From: Novosphingobium sp.
GTDB taxonomy: Bacteria > Pseudomonadota > Alphaproteobacteria > Sphingomonadales > Sphingomonadaceae
Reading direction: 5' to 3'
Length of the DNA stretch: 7,883 nucleotides
Assembly: GCA_030830245.1 (NCBI GenBank)
Contig: JAURNJ010000021.1
Location: 1-7,883 of the forward strand
A program made the position numbers and the translations under genes. This document shows, in pieces, positions 5,562-7,883 of this stretch. Under the pieces are notes generated by a model that was not told the DNA's origin, made no database searches, and saw only the letters and a list, made by a program, of their open reading frames with translations. The first letter of the stretch is position 1, and each line of letters opens with the position of its first letter.

Positions 5562-6971
5562 ATGGCTAGTGCAAAAGACGTCCTCAAGAGGATTAAGGAC
5601 GAAGAGATCGAGTGGGTCGACCTGCGCTTCACCGATCCCAAGGGCAAGTGGCAGCACCTGACCATGGTTGCCAGCGTCATGGGCGAGGACGAGCTCGAAG
5701 ACGGTCTGATGTTCGACGGCTCCTCGATCGAGGGCTGGAAGGCGATCAACGAATCGGACATGATCCTCAAGCCGGACCTTGACGCAGTCTATGTCGATCC
5801 GTTCAGCGCCACCCCGATGATGATCCTGTTCTGCGACATCGTGGAGCCTTCCACCGGCGAGCTTTATGGCCGCGACCCGCGTTCGACCGCGAAGCGCGCC
5901 GAAGCCTTCGTCAAGTCGGGCGGCTTTGGCGATACCGTCTATGTCGGCCCGGAGGCCGAGTTCTTCATGTTCGACGACGTCAAGTTCTACGACGGCTACG
6001 ACGGCTCGGGCTTCAAGATCAACGACATCGAACTGCCGACCAACACCGGCGTGGATATCGAAGGCGGCAACCTCGGCCACCGTCCGCGCGCCAAGGGCGG
6101 CTATTTCCCCGTCGCCCCAGTCGACAGCTGCATGGACATTCGCGGCGAGATGGTCTCGACCATGCTCGAGATGGGCCTGCCCTGCGACAAGCACCACCAC
6201 GAAGTCGCTGCCGCACAGCACGAGCTTGGCCTGACCTTCGGCACGCTCGTCACCACGGCGGACCGCATGCAGATCTACAAGTATGTCGTGATGATGGTCG
6301 CGCAGGCCTACGGCAAGACCGCGACCTTCATGCCCAAGCCGATCATGAAGGACAACGGTTCGGGCATGCACACCCACATCTCGATCTGGGAAAAGGGCAA
6401 GCCGCTGTTCGCGGGTAACGGCTATGCCGGCCTGTCCGACACCTGCCTCTATTTCATCGGTGGTGTGATCAAGCATGCCAAGGCGCTGAACGCCTTCACC
6501 AACCCCACCACCAACAGCTACAAGCGGCTGGTGCCGGGTTATGAAGCGCCAGTGCTGCTGGCCTATTCGGCGCGCAACCGCTCGGCCTCGTGCCGCATCC
6601 CCTATGGCTCGGGCGACAAGGCCAAGCGCGTGGAATTCCGTTTCCCCGACGCCATGGCCAATCCGTACCTGTGCTACGCTTCGCTGCTGATGGCCGGTCT
6701 CGACGGGATCAAGAACAAGATCCACCCCGGCGAGGCAATGGACAAGAACCTCTACGACCTGCCCCCGGCAGAGCTGGCAGCAGTTCCGACCGTTTGCGGG
6801 TCCTTGCGCGAGGCGCTCGAATCGCTCGAAGCGGATAACGCCTTCCTGCTCGAAGGCGGCGTGTTCACCGCCGACCAGATCGAATCGTACATCGAGCTGA
6901 AGTGGCCCGAGGTGCTGCGTTTCGAAACGACACCGAGCCCGGTCGAGTTCGACATGTATTACAGCCTCTGA
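5562..6971 (+). CDS. glnA: Glutamine synthetase, type I (GSI-beta, adenylylated class)
   Basis: Condenses ammonia with glutamate using ATP to make glutamine; forms a cytoplasmic dodecamer. The length of 469 aa is typical. Seen in order: [10 protein letters not shown] (50-59) with the active-site Asp52; metal and substrate residues Glu131 and Glu133 (G-P-E-A-E-F-F); H-H-H-E-V (211-215); [10 protein letters not shown] (265-274) with His270 and His272; the Glu328 loop (G-Y-E-A-P); N-R-S-A-S-C-R-I-P (339-347); and R-V-E-F-R with Glu358 and Arg360. Tyr398 in K-N-L-Y-D-L-P-P corresponds to the E. coli adenylylation site Tyr397, so regulation by GlnE under PII control is expected. The ATG at 5562 is preceded by GGAG at 5550-5553 (8 nt spacer). 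An overlapping ATG at 5558 is out of frame and stops after three codons. Confidence 0.99.
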   Translation: MASAKDVLKRIKDEEIEWVDLRFTDPKGKWQHLTMVASVMGEDELEDGLMFDGSSIEGWKAINESDMILKPDLDAVYVDPFSATPMMILFCDIVEPSTGELYGRDPRSTAKRAEAFVKSGGFGDTVYVGPEAEFFMFDDVKFYDGYDGSGFKINDIELPTNTGVDIEGGNLGHRPRAKGGYFPVAPVDSCMDIRGEMVSTMLEMGLPCDKHHHEVAAAQHELGLTFGTLVTTADRMQIYKYVVMMVAQAYGKTATFMPKPIMKDNGSGMHTHISIWEKGKPLFAGNGYAGLSDTCLYFIGGVIKHAKALNAFTNPTTNSYKRLVPGYEAPVLLAYSARNRSASCRIPYGSGDKAKRVEFRFPDAMANPYLCYASLLMAGLDGIKNKIHPGEAMDKNLYDLPPAELAAVPTVCGSLREALESLEADNAFLLEGGVFTADQIESYIELKWPEVLRFETTPSPVEFDMYYSL

Positions 6972-6992
6972 TCAGCATAATTGCCGACAACA

Positions 6993-7026
6993 GAAAGGGC
7001 GTCTGGAGCGATCCGGGCGCTCTTTT
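6993..7026 (+). terminator. Rho-independent terminator of glnA
   Basis: A continuous stem of about 14-15 pairs (left arm 6993-7007, right arm 7012-7026, four G-U pairs) closes on a GCGA loop, a GNRA tetraloop. The right arm ends in TTTT (7023-7026), followed by CGTTTC. It begins 21 bases after the glnA stop. This is the clearest terminator in the window and isolates glnBA from the next gene. Confidence 0.85.
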
Positions 7027-7088
7027 CGTTTCACCGTGCGAGCTGATGGTTAAACGCGTGTGAAGCTTTCAACGCTATGGGAGGCCCG

Positions 7089-7883
7089 ATGACCAACCGC
7101 GCCCGCCCTGTCGCCGTGATCGGCCCGGACAGCCCCATCGGGCTGAGCGTCGTGCGCGAGCTTGGCCTCCATGGCCAGCCGGTGCTGGTCGTGAGCAACA
7201 AGGCGGACTGCCTCTCGCGCCACTCGCGTCATGCAACGGCGTTCGAGCTTATGGATGGCCCGCTGGCGCAATGCCTGCCAGCCATTATCGCGGGGCACCG
7301 ACCGATCGCCGTGCTTGCCATTTCCGAACATCACCTTGTCGAGCTGGCGGCGCTCAAGGGCAAGCTGGGCGACAGACAGGTGCTCTGCCCCGATGCCGAC
7401 AAACTCGCAGTGGTGCTCGACAAGACCCGCACGCTGGAAGTGGCGGCGAGCCTGGGCATTGATGTACCACACAGCTGGCAACCGATGGCAGGCGAGGACC
7501 ACGCGCAAGGAGCTGCCAGTCTCTCTTATCCTGTGGCCATCAAATGGGCTGATCCGGGCACAGTCGCTGCCTCCCTCGAAGCGCTTGGCATTGCGCTCGA
7601 AAAGGTCGAATACGCCGCCAATCCCGAAGCCCTGATGGCGATCCTCGCGCGATATGATGCGCTGCGGCTCTACCCGCTGGTGCAGGAATGGTGCCCGGGC
7701 GAGGGGTTTGGCCAGATGCTGCATATGCAAGGCGGCCGAGCGACGCTCGCCTTCCAGCATCGCCGGTTGCGCGAATGGCCGCCAACAGGCGGCGTTTCTA
7801 GCTTCTGCGAGGCCGTGTCGCCCGATCTGCATGCCGCGCAGATGGAAAAGTCCGAAGCGCTGCTGCGCGCGATCGGCTGGCAA
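7089..7883 (+). CDS. ATP-grasp domain protein, 3' end cut off
   Basis: The frame is open from 7089 to the last base (265 codons), so the C-terminus lies outside the window. Translation shows an N-terminal Rossmann-like part (V-I-G-P-D-S-P-I-G-L-S-V-V-R-E-L-G, 10-26). The ATP-grasp lead-in is D-K-T-R-T-L-E-V-A-A-S-L-G-I-D-V-P (111-127). A strand carries the presumed ATP-binding Lys152 (Y-P-V-A-I-K-W). The hinge-like V-Q-E-W-C-P-G-E-G-F-G spans 198-208, and H-R-R-L-R-E-W-P-P-T-G-G-V-S-S (224-238) is strongly reminiscent of carbamoyl-phosphate-synthase-like ATP-grasp proteins found in surface-polysaccharide and amino-acid ligase contexts. The metal-binding end of the domain is missing from view. 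The substrate is unknown. The start at 7089 has GGGAGG at 7079-7084 with a short 4 nt spacer. An in-frame ATG at 7077 overlaps that Shine-Dalgarno and is less likely. Confidence 0.85.
   Translation, partial: MTNRARPVAVIGPDSPIGLSVVRELGLHGQPVLVVSNKADCLSRHSRHATAFELMDGPLAQCLPAIIAGHRPIAVLAISEHHLVELAALKGKLGDRQVLCPDADKLAVVLDKTRTLEVAASLGIDVPHSWQPMAGEDHAQGAASLSYPVAIKWADPGTVAASLEALGIALEKVEYAANPEALMAILARYDALRLYPLVQEWCPGEGFGQMLHMQGGRATLAFQHRRLREWPPTGGVSSFCEAVSPDLHAAQMEKSEALLRAIGWQ

Noticed and set aside
5473..5661. 62-codon forward frame across the glnA start
   Set aside because: It overlaps the leader hairpins and the glnA N-terminus out of frame, lacks a Shine-Dalgarno and resembles no family.
5517..6725. 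402-codon reverse-strand open frame opposite glnA
   Set aside because: It lies wholly antisense to a fully conserved glnA and its composition follows from GC-rich codon bias. It shows no recognisable domain.
7050..7883. 277-codon reverse-strand open frame at the right end
   Set aside because: The forward frame over the same bases has a Shine-Dalgarno and clear ATP-grasp motifs. The reverse frame has neither.

Overview
The window is a compact, GC-rich, gene-dense piece of bacterial chromosome. The protein sequences resemble those of Alphaproteobacteria, most likely Sphingomonadales (Erythrobacter or Novosphingobium type). Three things point there: the 'type 2' short ArgC, the GlnB-GlnA pair, and the detailed wording of the methionine aminopeptidase and the M17 peptidase. 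This placement rests on recalled family resemblance, not on a search. I see no mobile element, CRISPR array, tRNA or rRNA. Gene content is mostly housekeeping: protein maturation and turnover, arginine synthesis and nitrogen assimilation.

Left part (1-2043). The 3' portion of a limonene-1,2-epoxide-hydrolase-type gene runs rightward off the left edge. It meets a leftward pair head-on: a putative lipoprotein with DUF4163/DUF3298-like features (274 aa after start correction to a GTG), then map (type I methionine aminopeptidase). The convergent stop codons are 5 bp apart and lie in one hairpin.

Middle part (2095-4814). Divergent from the lipoprotein gene is a tight rightward operon. It holds an M17 leucyl-aminopeptidase-family protein, a small stand-alone bacterial SH3-like protein, and argC (N-acetyl-gamma-glutamyl-phosphate reductase). 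The last two overlap as ATGA, and argC has a strong Shine-Dalgarno sequence inside the end of the SH3 gene.

Right part (4815-7883). After a 272-base non-coding stretch come glnB (PII signal protein, canonical 112 aa with Tyr51) and glnA (type I glutamine synthetase with its adenylylation tyrosine, Tyr398). They form the classic module in which PII reports nitrogen and carbon status and controls modification of the synthetase. The 136-base gap between them is unusually structured, with three successive inverted repeats just upstream of the glnA ribosome-binding site. This is the most interesting unexplained feature here. glnA ends in a very good intrinsic terminator with a GCGA tetraloop. The final gene is an ATP-grasp protein cut off by the right edge.

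No exotic new system is evident. The points worth a second look are the glnB-glnA leader structures, the SH3 protein that lacks the peptidase domain usually attached to it, and a degenerate sigma-54-like site upstream of glnB.
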